Assembly (NCBI GenBank): GCA_948567375.1
Contig: OX419762.1
Location: 4,780,001-4,844,000, forward strand
Source of the DNA: Lunularia cruciata
Lineage: Eukaryota; Streptophyta; Marchantiopsida; Lunulariales; Lunulariaceae
Direction: 5' to 3'
DNA length: 64,000 bases
Program-made: the position numbers and the translations under genes
The notes under the pieces: generated by a model
The model's database searches: none
Told to the model about the DNA's origin: nothing
The model's input: only the letters and a program-made list of their open reading frames with translations
In this document: in pieces, positions 1 to 12,570 of the stretch
Position numbering within the stretch: the first letter of the stretch is position 1
How the letters are laid out: each line of letters begins with the position of its first letter

Positions 1-265
1 GCATTAGCTAGGATAATTTGGCCAACCTCCAACTCTAAACAGCCTTTGCCAACTCAATCTTAGCCAACTCAATCTCCAAATTTGGACAATCTCTACCAAT
101 TTGACAAGCCTCTCCAAATCTGGCTAATTTCCACTAACTCTAACCTCCACCAACTTGAGCACTAGCTAAGGCAATTTGGGCAACTTCCAACTCTAGATAA
201 CCTCTATTAACTCAACCTCTAAATTTGGACAATCTCTACCAATTTGACAAACCTCTAATACAATT
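1..265. repeat. Two-unit degenerate tandem repeat
   Basis: Two diverged copies of one unit follow each other, starting at 1 and 159. Both begin GCAYTAGCTA and share the block TTTGGACAATCTCTACCAAT (81-100 and 224-243). The first copy also has a small internal doubling of CCAACTCAATCT. The array may continue to the left of the window. No coding potential was seen; this is probably a satellite or minisatellite edge. Confidence 0.7.
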
Positions 266-808
266 GGTTGACTTCTAAATCCATAGTTGGTTGTCAAATT
301 GAGCCAAATCAAGTGGATGAGGACCTCCAAATCCCAAATATGAGGGGATGGGTTCTCAAATACGCCTTCAATTTTGCAACTTGGGCTCAATTCACACCAA
401 ATCAACCTTTGTTTCTCCTACTTGAGCTAAAATTAAACACCTTTTGTCTCAAATTGATTCAATTTTGAGAAATTTTGGCATCACTTCTGCACACCATCTG
501 CACCACTATCAAATCTATAGCAAATTGAGTAGAGATTCCACTCACACAATTGAAATAGAACTCAAGTAAAAGTGATCATAGATACCACAATCCCACCAAT
601 CTTGGAGATACCACCAACACCCTTAGTTCTTACACCCTATTTCTCCTTGACTCTCATCTCTTTAATGTAACCAAATTAGTCTCAACTCAAATCACACTCA
701 ATGCAAATCAGGATAAGTCTTCAATTCAATAATCTATCATCAATGTGCATTGATTGATATCAAGTCACACCCACTTTAGCCAAGAGACTCCAAGTGACAC
801 TTGTATGT
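266..808. other. AT-rich stretch, no feature recognised
   Basis: Pyrimidine-rich, AT-rich sequence on the plus strand with short reading frames only. No motif, RNA or transposon end could be identified. Confidence 0.4.
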
Positions 809-1525
809 TATAATATTGCGAGGATAGCAAGGAAACACAAACATACAAACACAAGTTTCATACTCAAACTCCGATGCCCCAAAGAAACACCTTCTCTTTA
901 TTATATAGACAAAGAGGATCTCCTTTAAGGAAGCTCTACCATAGGATTAGGTACATAGATAGGTGACATGTCAGCAAGCTGCACCTTTGGATTACTTACT
1001 TGGATGGGTGACATGTCGGTCTTGGTCCTCTTTGGTTGGTCAAACAAGCTTTGATCAAAGAGAATCTTCTTGTAGGAATCTCAAAATCACGTGGATGAGG
1101 TACCATTGGAAAGCTCTCAATGAGAAAAAGCAAAGGGGAGGGAAGACCAGCTTTTCCTCCATGAGGGGGGGAATTTTCATATTTTTTAGGCCTAATTCAT
1201 CCATTTTAGGCCTCCAAATTTGCCTTCAAAGATTTCAAGCATATTTTAGTTCTTACTCTATTGGTGATACGTCTTTCTGATCTATTTAGTCCATCATGTG
1301 TAACATCCTTTTAGATGTTACCAAACCAATTCTCATCTTTAAATCAAATGTCTAACTATTGGTTCTAAGGTTTTCAAGTCTATTTTGGTTTTTGCTCTAT
1401 TAGTAAAAGTACTCTTTTGGTGATACTTCTATCTGATCTATTTTTTCCATCATATAAAAAATCATTCTAAATGTTACCAAACCAAATTTCACATCTAGAT
1501 CAAATGGCTAGCTCTTGGTATTACA
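809..1525 (-). mobile_element. Family-2 gypsy LTR, long form, minus strand
   Basis: This about 717-bp block matches the LTRs of element B (44854-45592, 49010-49767) in reverse complement, and the copy at 63336-64000 in the same orientation. It contains the same landmarks: the TATA-like CTTTATTATATAG block, the GTGACATGTC repeats and, in its right half, two tandem copies of a roughly 150-bp subunit. The outer end reads GGTATTACA as in intact copies; the other end (TATAATATTGCGAGG) has decayed from TGTAATACTCCGAGG. No internal retroelement sequence adjoins it, so it is probably a solo LTR. No matching 5-bp target duplication was found. Confidence 0.8.
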
Positions 1526-2399
1526 CAAGCCTCTATCCATCATAATTAAGAACTCAAAGGCTCAACATCAAAGAAGTGAGCTCTTTGGAGTTGCACTTTG
1601 AAGGTATACCCCTCTGCTTGACTTGGATCTCCAACTCTAATAGTGCCATTGATGGTGCAAATGGTGTCACAACCAATCGGTCCCATGGTGTGATCAATAG
1701 CCCAAACACAAAACCTGACCACCACTAAGTAATCTTTCAACAACTACTAATATAACTTTAACTGCTAAGACTATTAGTCAAGCGTCCAAGCAAACTAGCT
1801 TTGGCATTGCGTATGTCATGAAAAAGACTATCTCCTTCATTGTTACTTGCATCATTTTTGTGGTCTAAATTTTCACTTCAATTTCAACTCATCCTATTAG
1901 GATAAATTTACTAACTCTAGCCTAAAATTAATTAAGTCCAAGTCTCAAATTACCATTTCAACCCATTATTTAGATTATGGTCTTTACATAAAAACATAAT
2001 CTTTATATCCAATAACACTTCTACACAAACACATATCCATATTCTTGAAAGACTTCTTGTTGCTTTAGCCATGAACTTGATGTATCATTCTCTAGGATTA
2101 ACTAGGTCAAGACAATTGCAAATTTCTCTCTCTTGGAGCATGGATAACACTAAGTGGTTTTTGTAAAAAAAATTAATAAAATCCTAGCAAACCTTCTTTC
2201 TTTCTTAGGTATTTCTCAATGTATGTATATGATGCAATTATTGTAGTTGGTGGAGTAGGCCATAAAGAGAGATAATAGTTTGCAACTAAGGATGAACCAT
2301 CCCTTTGTATATACTATGATGATGTGTCTTTTAGTTGGCTGATCCAATACTTGTAATTGAATTTGGCTAGCCTTCATTTTCTTATTCTTTGGTTATGAG
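1526..2399. other. AT-rich stretch, no feature recognised
   Basis: A 65-codon open frame on the minus strand (1546-1743) has no recognisable motif and is probably chance. Otherwise only AT-rich sequence lies between the LTR and the LINE fragment. Confidence 0.4.
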
Positions 2400-2960
2400 T
2401 AAAGAATAAACTTCATTTTGAGATATCCTTAGCACAATGGGGATGATTCAAGTACTCTTGTCTCCAACTTTTTTTAAGATCTTCATCAATGATTTGGAGA
2501 GAGTACTCTTAGAGGCAAGAGCTAGAAATATGGAAGTTGGTTCTTTGATGATACATGCACTCTTTTATGTAGATGATGTTGTTCTCTTTTTGAGCAATCT
2601 AAATAGTTTACAAAAGTAGTTGTACTCTCTCCTTGCCTTTTGCAACCAAACAAAAATTGGAGGTCATGTTGATAAATCTAAGGTAATTGTGATGGGTTCT
2701 AAATGTGTCATATCTTTCTTCTTCAATTGTCAACCTTTGAAGCAAATCTATTAAAAGTACTTGGGAATTGAATTTTTCTCATGATTATAGATGGTCTACT
2801 TGTGTCAAGAATAGAGTAAGGGTGGGTTTAGAGCTCTATATTCATTCATTAATTGCTCTACACATGCTTGCTCTAGAAAGTAAAGGATGAGTCTTTGTTT
2901 GGGAAAACTTCTTATTTTGTGATTTTACTTCAAGGGTTCAATTTTCAACTATTTCGGATT
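2400..2960 (+). pseudogene. LINE reverse-transcriptase fragment
   Basis: Non-LTR retrotransposon reverse transcriptase would copy element RNA at a nicked chromosomal target. The 60-codon piece at 2437-2619 reads LSPTFFKIFINDLERVLLEA and then YVDDVVLF, the catalytic YxDD box of LINE-type enzymes. After a stop the same reading continues with a helix and a KSKVIVMGSK segment (2640-2700) and a YLGIEFF-like block near 2755-2775, the usual order of the thumb region. Stops and frame changes run throughout. Only a few hundred bases of an element normally several kb long remain, with no endonuclease domain. Family membership is clear; the exact clade is not. Confidence 0.75.
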
Positions 2961-5546
2961 ATTTATTTAGTTTTCATCAATCAAACTCTAGGATACTACC
3001 GGGTATATCATCCTTCCATCTTCAATCATTATATGTTAGGTATTAGAATTGGTTCCTTTGCCAATGCGTCCAATATATCTACTTCCACTTTTTGCATTCT
3101 TTTTTTTTAATATTATATTTTGACATGATAGACCTAAACATCTTCTTGTTTGCCAATAGTGATTTTGGTGACCTCATTCTTGCTTTGGCATATTTATTCA
3201 AAGAATTTATTGTATAAGGAGAAATTGTTCAAAATTGAGCAACCTTGTAATGTTGACAAAATCTTTGTATCAATTGACTTCTACTTCAAACTCATACTTC
3301 CTTTTGGATGACTCTTTTTGTGCTCTCTCTTTATAAGATGCACATGAATATTATTCTTGTAAATATGAGATGGTGGAACATCTCTCTTCATTGTTGCTAC
3401 TCTTGAGACCAAAGTTGTAGGCCTGGTTTGCTAGTTCTAGCACTTCCTTCTTATTAGTATTAATCATTGAGGTTTACTGAGAAACGGCTATAAGGTATTT
3501 GGTATGAAGGGAGTCATAAGATTGGATCCTACTATCATCTTGGGCCTTGGCTGATCCTTTGCTATATCTACTATGCAAGTGGTGCTTGAGGTTGAAGAGG
3601 CCCTAGGTTATCTTATTGGGAGGAATCTTAGTGTGGTATACTCATATCAATTTGAGCCTTGGCTTATCCTATGCTATATCCACCTTGCATATCATATGGT
3701 CCTTGAGATTGCACTCTCACCTTTGTGGTTGCTCTTATGTTGGTCAACCTTAGCTAGTTATCATAGCTCAAGAAGAGCTTTATTTGCATTGGTAAACTCC
3801 TTAGTCATACTTTAACTAACTAGAAATCTATTAGTGGAAGCGCAATGGTGGGCCTTGTAATAGATTTGACATATAAAGAGTAGCCATTGCAATAGTATTT
3901 CATGGACTACCTTATTGGCCAATGACAAAGAGGTTGTGTTTATGGCAAAATCTCTACCTTAGCCTAAAGTTCACCTAGCTTGCCAATTTGGACATCTTTT
4001 TTCTCCACTTCTTCTTGTAGTGTGGTTTGGTTACCTTTGAGTTGCATTGTTTCAGCTAAAGTTAATTATCCCTCTAGTTAGAGAGCTGAGGAAATTTTAT
4101 GGCTTCCCTAAATCTTTCTTATTACATGTTTTCTTATTGATTTTTTACCAAGTCTACCATCATTGATGATTTTAAAAATGTGTATCTTATTGACTAGGAG
4201 AAAATATAAAAAACTTTGCACATGATAGATAACTAATATTTTTTCTTCTTTGGTAGAATAGTTCTTCTTAGAAACCAATATCTTACTAATGGTGTAGGCT
4301 ACAAATGGTCAATCCTTCCTATTGGTTGTTTTGGTAGGAAAATTGAAAAGTACTAATCTTGAGATAGAATTTTTTTTATCTAGTTGAAATGATTGACAAC
4401 AAGATTGTCATCTCTTTTTATTGGTTGGACAAGAACTACTTTTTGGGAAAAGCTAGATGTTCTAGTGTTAGTACAAATTGTTTTGATCTAGTTTGGATGA
4501 ATAAGAATCAGTGTTTTCCAAAGACATTCATGCAGATCTTTGAAAGAAGTTTTACATTATGCTATATAGTTGAATAGTTTTCAAGGTTTGAGTACATCAA
4601 ACAAGAGAATGTGCCATTTCACAAAATTCTTGATAACATTAGTAAAATCCTACTACTCTTAAGAAAGATTATAGACTATGCAAATTTTTTGGGCTTGGAT
4701 ATATTTGAATGGTTTCTAACTTTATTGAGGAGTGTACCATTCATATAGACAACAGATTTGGACAAGACTTCCAAATTTAGTAAAAAAATATATGTCTTGG
4801 AACTAAGTGAAATTCAATATTCTCAAGACATGGAGAAACAAGCATGGTGGTCAATGGTGATCAATATAATGATTTTTAATCTCTACAGCATAATGTTTTA
4901 AAGTAAGCTTCCTTGAACTAATCCTAATATTCAAAAAGTTCCTCTTGAATCAGTCTTCATGAAGTTAAAAGGACATTTGGAAAAAAGCAAGGTATGATCA
5001 TATATACATATATTTCACATGTTGTGAGGAAGGAATTTTTCTTTCTTTGTTGAAGTGCAAAAGTTACTTGCTTATAACCATTGAATACATCAAGGAAAGA
5101 AAAAAAACTCATTTGTTGCTATTGAATCCAACATCAAGTCAAAATAAGTAAGAGTTAAAGAACAAATTAAAGTGGTGGCATTAAGTTTATAGTAGTAAAT
5201 ATAGACATCTAATTTATTCTTTTTGGGACTATGAAAATGAGATATAGCTAAGAAAGGGTGTCTAATAGCTAGATGAACCATACCTCCAATAGTTTTAGAA
5301 TCTTAGCCTTAATATATTTTGCATGTTTTGGGTTTGTCCCATATTAGTTTCTTTGTAAAGCTTCCATAGCATTGGGCAAAGCCATACAATGCTCACACAA
5401 ACTAGTACAAATCTCCTTGTTTATTATTATATGAATACAACTTTGTATTTAGTGAGTAGGTATGTCTACGGCTTCTGTTTCTATAAAATGGTTCTTTCAA
5501 AGTTTCACTAACTTTTAACAATCTTGGTCTCTCTTTATACATACCC
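2961..5546. other. AT-rich intergenic DNA with decayed repeats
   Basis: No gene could be supported. One local duplication is visible: 3540-3594 and 3650-3710 share CCTTGGCTKATCCTWTGCTATATC and a downstream CTTGAG block, about 111 bp apart. Short open frames at 3573-3815, 4389-4577 and 5090-5281 (minus) carry no recognised motif. Confidence 0.4.
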
Positions 5547-6480
5547 AGGCCTACTTATAATAGGCAATCAACTAAATTACCTAAATTATCTTAATATAGC
5601 GCCAGAATTAATTTAGGTGGTACACATATTTAGGTGAAATTGAAGGCCAATACACAAGAATTAGAAATTATTTTGGTGCAACAAGATATGAATTACAGAT
5701 CAATCTATAGATTGTAATACAAGATGTGAGGTTACTACTCAAATATCATACATAATCTGCAAGTTAATCTAAATTGCTTTGCCTGCATCACACCTTCAAG
5801 TCCAAAGTCTAAAAGACTCTTTCAAAGGTGGACATCTTTCTCCCACCTCAAAGCAGAGAAGTCAGACTCCATTGTACTCGTGCCGGGAATATAGTTGCGA
5901 TGCCATACCAAAATTAGACCAAGCTTGGAAATTGAGCACTAGGTAAGGTCCATGCATTGTCAAAGGACATCTTTTGCTTACAGCCATCAATGCCTTCTTG
6001 CAACACATGCTCATTGTGGTAAGCTCAAAGAAGAGCTTTATGGTCATTGGCAATGTCGTCTATTTGTGTGGCCGAGTATCGATGCTGCAAGCAAAAGCTC
6101 TATCTATGAGCCTTGCAAATGAAATCAGCAGCACAAACTCAAACAAGCTCTTGTTGTAAAACATGTGGTAGTGCAAGTGGATTGATAAATGGCTGTTGTG
6201 CGCTGCACGATGATTCTCTCAATGTGAGCACATGCTTCAATAAAGACTAGCCCAACATCTTGCAACAACTCATTATTAGAAACTCACAATAATTACTTTA
6301 AATCATTTAGGAGCCAGAAACCCTACCCACCTACCATAAGCAGGCATGATGATGCCTCAACGAAAGCAGTCTAATGGGGTTTTTCCATGGTGTGCAAGGG
6401 CCTTAATTTAGGCGTCTTACAAGAATTACTTTAGTACATTTAGGCGCCAAAAACCCTACCTGCCTATTATAAGCAGGCTG
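5547..6480. repeat. Inverted plus direct repeat cluster, possible non-autonomous element
   Basis: A block reading AGGCCTACTTATAATAGGCA (5547-5566) recurs in reverse complement at 6461-6480 (TGCCTATTATAAGCAGGCTG). The right block is also doubled in direct orientation: 6291-6345 and 6424-6480 share ATTACTTTAR, CATTTAGGNGCC and AAACCCTACC, 134 bp apart. The DNA between is less AT-rich than its surroundings and holds short open frames on both strands (5862-6159) without recognised motifs. The arrangement resembles a small element with partly inverted ends, but no target duplication was identified. Confidence 0.4.
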
Positions 6481-7212
6481 TATATACCCAAGTTGGACTC
6501 CTTCCTTTGCTCTTCAAAAAGTTGTTATTATGTTAATGATTTTCATGCACTTAAGAACATCAACTATGTTATTTTACTAGTTAGGTGTTGGTTGAGATGT
6601 TGAAACCTATGGGGAAGCACAAGTTTATTGGATTTTATTTCATGGGAACTTTTGTAGTATATCATTCTCACTAAGGTTTTGACTTTCTTAGTTTAACAAA
6701 GTGCAACGTTTACCTTTTCTTAAGTGATGGATGTAGGTCATCAAACATTTGTCTACTCATTAGAATGTTGATTTGGGCACTTCCTTCAGTAAAGACAATT
6801 GTTGCTATAGTAGACTGTACTATTCCACAATTTCAAGAAGCTACTTGATGATTTATAAATCGTTTATTTAGTGTTGGCACGAGAGTGTAAAAAATATCAT
6901 AATAAAAACAAAACATATCATGCATTCATATTTTACGTAATGGATCTTAAATCTGCCCCGTACAGATTTTTCTATATGAAGGTTCTTCTCTCTTTCGGTA
7001 AGTGCCAACTTCATCCTTGGTATTTTCATTTATTTACTTATTTTCAAACTATTCCTTCCCATTTAAAGTGCTCTTCATACACTCATGTAACATGTATTGC
7101 ATCGATAAAGAGCACAAAAGCCCCGTTTTGCCCCGTCTGATTGGAATCAAATGTGAGGCTAGAAGCGCACGTAGCGATTCGACGCGGACACACTCATTTT
7201 CTGAAAGAGAGA
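6481..7212. other. No feature recognised; composition shift begins
   Basis: AT-rich up to about 7.1 kb, after which GC content rises visibly. Open frames at 6871-7140 and 7002-7286 have no recognised motif and overlap each other. Confidence 0.35.
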
Positions 7213-7300
7213 AAGGGCGACCGCGTAGAAAACACGAAGGATGGAAGACCCCATCAACCCCAACAAGGGTGAGACAAAATAGGTAAAATGGAGCTTATTT
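7213..7300 (+). repeat. Dispersed repeat S, copy 1
   Basis: Shares the core GCGACCGCGTAGAAAACACG, GAAGACCCCATCAA and GGTAAAATGG blocks with copies near 10.9, 12.5, 15.9 and 27.4 kb. This copy has lost the terminal palindrome. Confidence 0.75.
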
Positions 7301-10300
7301 TGTGAAAGAGCACCAAGTTTTGTCTTCAAAACTGATTCAATACAAGGGAATCGTCTTTGACCATTTACCTTGAGACTTTCTACTTGATATCAGTTACAGG
7401 CTCTTGTTTGATCTAAAATTGTACACTTTAATCATAGGAACATCGAATTTGTCCTCCGCTAACGCTAATCCAAAACTCTCGCATTTAAAGTCACCTTTCT
7501 CGCCTATTTGTCTCGAGTTCTAATTCATTCCAGTGTTGAATCCTTTTCTTTATAATGACTTCAACCTATACATATGAATAGAACCTCTATGGTTAACAGA
7601 AGTAACGAATGGATAATTTGCAAACTTAGTCAGAACTGAATGCTTCACGTTACGTTCGTTTTACGATAGAACACTAACTCCAAACATAGGCTTCATAAAA
7701 CACTAACTGCAAACCTCCATAAGTGCAATCTTGGGATGGGAACGGAGTCATTGTACTTATGGATGCATACGACTGGAAAAATACATCCTCTGTTACCGAA
7801 CGGATTATAACATGGGGAAGCGTGTCCTATCCAGCATTGAATGAATTCAACTGTACAGATTCTTTGTGTAAACAGAAATCCCTAAAGAGGGAAGTTTCAG
7901 TCCAACACACGGTACCATAACTGCGTTCTGACGATGATCGTTTGAAGCAGCGGTGCTGCTCTTCAATAACTTCGACTGCACTACTTGAGATTTGGAATGT
8001 GAATCTTGTGATACAGTTGCTCCCATCTCTACTCTGAGATTAATCATTAAACAGTGAACAGGTCCAACAACTACCGGTACCTTCGAAGTCTGCGTTGCCA
8101 GTTGACAATGATAGTTTGTACTACGCAAAACCACAGCATCTGATTTGAAACACCATCTAAACATATCGACATCTTGCGTCCTATCTGCATTTGAGAGAAA
8201 CTGTAGGAGAGCATGATGATTATATGAACAAACAAATCTGTAAGTGCAAATCGACAAGGACAATATCTTCCTAGTTGAGCTTCACAATACCAGCACTTTC
8301 GAGATGGTGGTCCAACTCCGAGCACGTCGGCTCAACAACGAGTAGGCAGTCGACAAAAGACAATTAACTTCAAGGGTTCTTGATCACAACGCCTACCGAA
8401 CCGAGTCCAAAAGCTACATATGCATGATCAGTCAATCATTTCAAACACCCCCGGAGGAAATGTTAGAATCGCGCTGTGACAGGTTATTTCCTCACAATCC
8501 CGTCCTTCCTCTCTTCTCGCAGAATGACCAGGAGCTGACCTCAGGTAGGTCAGAGATCATCAACAGCGTCGATGATGCCAATAATATTTGTACATAGCTC
8601 ACAAGTCAAGTCTTTAGGTAGTACTGCAAGATGCTTCCATGACTCAGACCTCAGATACGGAAGAACGCATCACCTCTTGGAATGGTGCCTGAGCTACTTC
8701 TTCATGATTTGGACTTGTTCTCCAATATAGCTATTCATCACGTGTTTACCTTCATTGACTCCATTACAATCCTCATAAATTTTAAGGGCACAAAGTCGAA
8801 CTCGTACATTGTAAAAGGAAAATTTGACGTTGATGGTGCAGGACTCAGGCCTTCAGCATGAAAAGGAGACCAGTAAATTTAAACCTACACTAGAATATCG
8901 GTCAAGTAAAACATAAGAATACCGGCCACATAGATACAACTGTTGGACTTACCATGAGGTTTAGATAAAGGTCAGCGTCCTTGAAAGGCATATTGAAATA
9001 AAGACAAAGAAATCTGAATCACAAAGATTTCACAACAGACTATAAACCATTGACAGTTCCAGACTAGATGTCAACACTCTATTTCTCCCAAAGTGATGAA
9101 AAGCGGTGATCCTTTTATTCTCTACGGAATACTCCACAAGAAGTTTCTCCTTTATGCAAATGTGTCAATCTTGATACTATTTACGAGTACATAGGACACG
9201 TTTCGTCTCTTGAGGTTGTTATTTCAAGGCGTGGAGCCGTTCGGCAAACTTTGGGCCTTTGTTGATGCTACTTTCGAAGTGTCAACCACTTGCATAGAGA
9301 GATAATGTTTCTTGCGATAACTTCTAGGATGTAGACTCGTACTTGCTTTTGTGATATATTCCAAAATATGCTGTAGATTCCTGACTCGGTTCCGGGAAGC
9401 ATACTTCAACGTGGTTGTTCGGCAGCAGATTGCACATCAAGTTATTCCATCAGATCGAAATTTGAGGATTAATGTGTTTTCCCAGGCCAGTTTTAAGCAG
9501 AGTACCATTCATGGATCCACACATCAACTAACAAATTATTCAGTAAACTTTTTCTTCTTCGAAGTATGGACGTGTACTTTTTACATTATTTTATATGCAA
9601 TATATTAATGTATGATGATAGTGGTTAATGTGATTAAGAATTTCATATACGCTTTAGTTTTGGAAGGGTTGGCGACTGGCGTTGCAGCAACTAAAGTCTC
9701 AAAGTGCAGGTAGGTTGCCTCTTTGTATATCTAGTCTTTGAATAATACGGAACTATAGATAAAGCGCTTCACGTATGTCAGGAATCACCAAAAACTTGAT
9801 ATAATAAACAACAAAAAGTTTCATTTTCATTTTCTATTTTGGTAGGTTATGTTAGACAGTGGATGTCTAGTGCTATTTAGAAAACACTGATACATTGGCG
9901 GGTACAATTTAAAAGAAAGTAATCACACTAGTTGACCCTTCTATAGGTGCTCAAATGGTATATAGATTGTTTGACTTACATAATTTAACATTCCAAATGC
10001 AATAAGACAGATTGCTAACTTGAATGCGATTTAGCTCTATTTAACCTCTAAAAATTATTATTTTTAGCTTGATCAAATCCTTCTATTGTATTTTATGCCA
10101 TGTGTTTTCTGTTATCTTTATTTCAAAGTAAGAAGATAAAATTCTTCTAAGATATTTTGAAGCTTCCATTGCTTTATTCTTTAAAGAACATACTGGTAAA
10201 CCGAAAGAGAGACCATTTCTTAAACATGAACAGAACATGTTGGTCTCTTTGTTTAAACGTATGTAGTAAGCTACAATTTTGGCATATTGGAGATGACTTG

Positions 10301-10856
10301 CATATATTCAGGGTGTCTAGCAAATTGGAATTGGTAGACACGATGTGAATAGAGGATAAAACGAGGAACCGGCACTAAAAAGCGAGAAATAGTGAGGGAG
10401 GATATGGCAAGTGGTTGGTAGCGAACATGCTCAAGGAGGAAATGACGGTGAGGTTGCAATTCTTGTATCCATTTTCTTCTTATTTCCAATCAGTGTTGAC
10501 TGGAAAATAGATACTACAGGTGAGTAAACTATGTGACACTATTTTCTCAACTTGGCTTTTCCCAACAAGCACGTCTTGAAAGTACTATAGGCAATTCAAG
10601 GAGTCCAAGGTCCCTAGATAATGAATAGAGACAAGAAAACTGAGCAATATCTCCTCATATTATATATACTATATAGACAGCTATAGATACTATATTATAG
10701 ACCTAAATGATAAATTAATATTTCGGATTACAAGATAAGTTATAAAACGCAAGAACCCTGCGGACTGACTTTAAAAAGAGAAGCAGGATATTCTCAAGAG
10801 GAAAGAGTCAGTGCCTTATATGCTACGGTTGCACTGTCCCTAAGAAATATAGAAGA
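7301..10856. other. Non-coding-looking stretch of the GC-richer island
   Basis: Mixed-composition DNA. Open frames at 7723-7920 (+), 7847-8263 (-), 9224-9409 (-) and 9351-9608 (+) are short, overlap on both strands and have no recognised domain or consistent splice context. A gene with short exons cannot be ruled out, but none could be assembled. Confidence 0.35.
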
Positions 10857-10950
10857 AAAAAGCGACCTCGTAGAGAACACGAAGGATGAAGGCTCCATCA
10901 AGCCGTACAAGGGAGAGACGAAAAAGATAAAATGGGGCTAGCTCCAATAT
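10857..10950 (+). repeat. Dispersed repeat S, copy 2
   Basis: Begins AAAAGCGACCTCGTAG and keeps the CATCAAGCCGTACAAGGG and AAAATGGGGCTAG blocks of the family. It runs directly into an (AT)n tract. Confidence 0.8.
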
Positions 10951-12468
10951 ATATATATAAGAAATATACATAAAACTAGTTATACTTTACCTTACCCTTG
11001 CACAAAGAAAAAGGGCGCACAAAGGGACTTCCCTTTGTACAAGAACCAAAACGTACTCAGTGGCAGTTACTGAAGAAAGAAGTATTATAAACAATGAATA
11101 ATACAAAAATTACTAAATTATCAAAATAGAATATATCTGCTCCATTAATTACACGTGGCCTTCCTCGCACCAAAAGTGCTTTAAGAGTCCAGTTAAGAGT
11201 CCAGTCGAGGCTTTGGTGGAGGGTAGAAACCCATTTAAAAAGCGAATGGTTTACAGGTTTTTGCCCATGGATCTGTGCAGCACATGAGTACCTCTATCTT
11301 TCGCCCGAAAGATCTTTCAGTGCTAGAGAAGAGGATGTGGCTAATACTTGGCAACCTGTAGGCCTAGACGGATTCAGGTCCAAGGAGCCACTGCCACGTC
11401 ACAGCACGCTTCGGTGGAGGTAACTTCGTAGCAGGTCAGGACAAGAAGACAGTAACACTCACTGGGCTCTCACCATGGTCAAAGTAACTGGAAGTAAACT
11501 CGCGGTGAATACGGCTTGACTCACCCGAACATTCTCCACATTCATGTATATCGAGTTCCCTCGCTTATTGGACATGTGGCGCGGTCAATGGTCGTCGCAT
11601 GGAAGAACATCTATTCCTCATTCTATGAAAATCCCATCAGGAAGGACCGACATGAGCCATGTGCCCATGCATGTCGATTGGGCCGCTAAGAACGGGTCAG
11701 CTGAAACAAGCAGCGACTCAGTCATGGCGTTCGATGTCCATCGACGGTGTATATAGGTGTGTACGTCCTGAGTTTGTGCTGGTTATCTACCCTGTACTGT
11801 ACCTATATCCATTTTACGTGCTAAACTTGGGGGTCAAGCACTTTAGGGGAGATTTATTTAGAAAAGCTCTGGATTTATCCAGAAATTTATCCAAGTGCGC
11901 GACTTTAGAGGACCCGATGTTTAGTCGGAGAAGTGAACCGCAGTAGTATCTCTTGGTATGTAGATGGCAGTGCAGTTCAGTTACGGATGCCGAGTCCCGT
12001 CTTTGCTGTTCAATCTTTCCTAATAATCAGGTTATTCACGTGTGGATGTCACAACTCGCAAGAAATACCCGTCCAAATAGTGGTAGAGATCATCATGTCT
12101 TGGGACGACTTTGCAACACAGAATACTCTTGTTGCTGTAACAATCTTAAAACTGGCCCCTGAGGTCTTGGTCGTCATAGACATTGCTGGCCAAATATTTG
12201 TTGCACGTGGTTTCACAATTTTCACTTTTCAGAAACAGTATAACCATAAATGCATAGAAAAACCACATATACACCGTCACGAGGCATTGCAAATGCCCAG
12301 TTTGATAGTGCTTGCCTCTCATTAAGCTCTGCAAGAAGGAGACAATGGTCAAGCACACATACGATATTTGTGGAAGTAGAGATTCCTAACTCGGACATAT
12401 CTACATGGAAACATATTCAGGTGTATAAACGATTAAAGAATCTGGTGCACGATATAACTGGACCTAGG
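10951..12468. other. No gene recognised; one short perfect hairpin
   Basis: A perfect 8-bp stem with a two-base loop, ATCTTTCG-CC-CGAAAGAT, lies at 11296-11313. Overlapping open frames at 11544-12489 on both strands show no known motif; they may be non-coding. Confidence 0.3.
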
Positions 12469-12570
12469 AAAGGCGACCGCGTAGGATAACACGAAGGATG
12501 GGAAGACCCCATCAAGCCATACAAGGAGAAAACATAGAGGGTAAATGGGGCTAAACCTCAATTGGTATCG
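12469..12570 (+). repeat. Dispersed repeat S, copy 3
   Basis: Begins AAAGGCGACCGCGTAGGATA and continues with GGGAAGACCCCATCAAGCC and AAATGGGGCTAAACCTCAA. The terminal palindrome is partly mutated. Confidence 0.85.
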
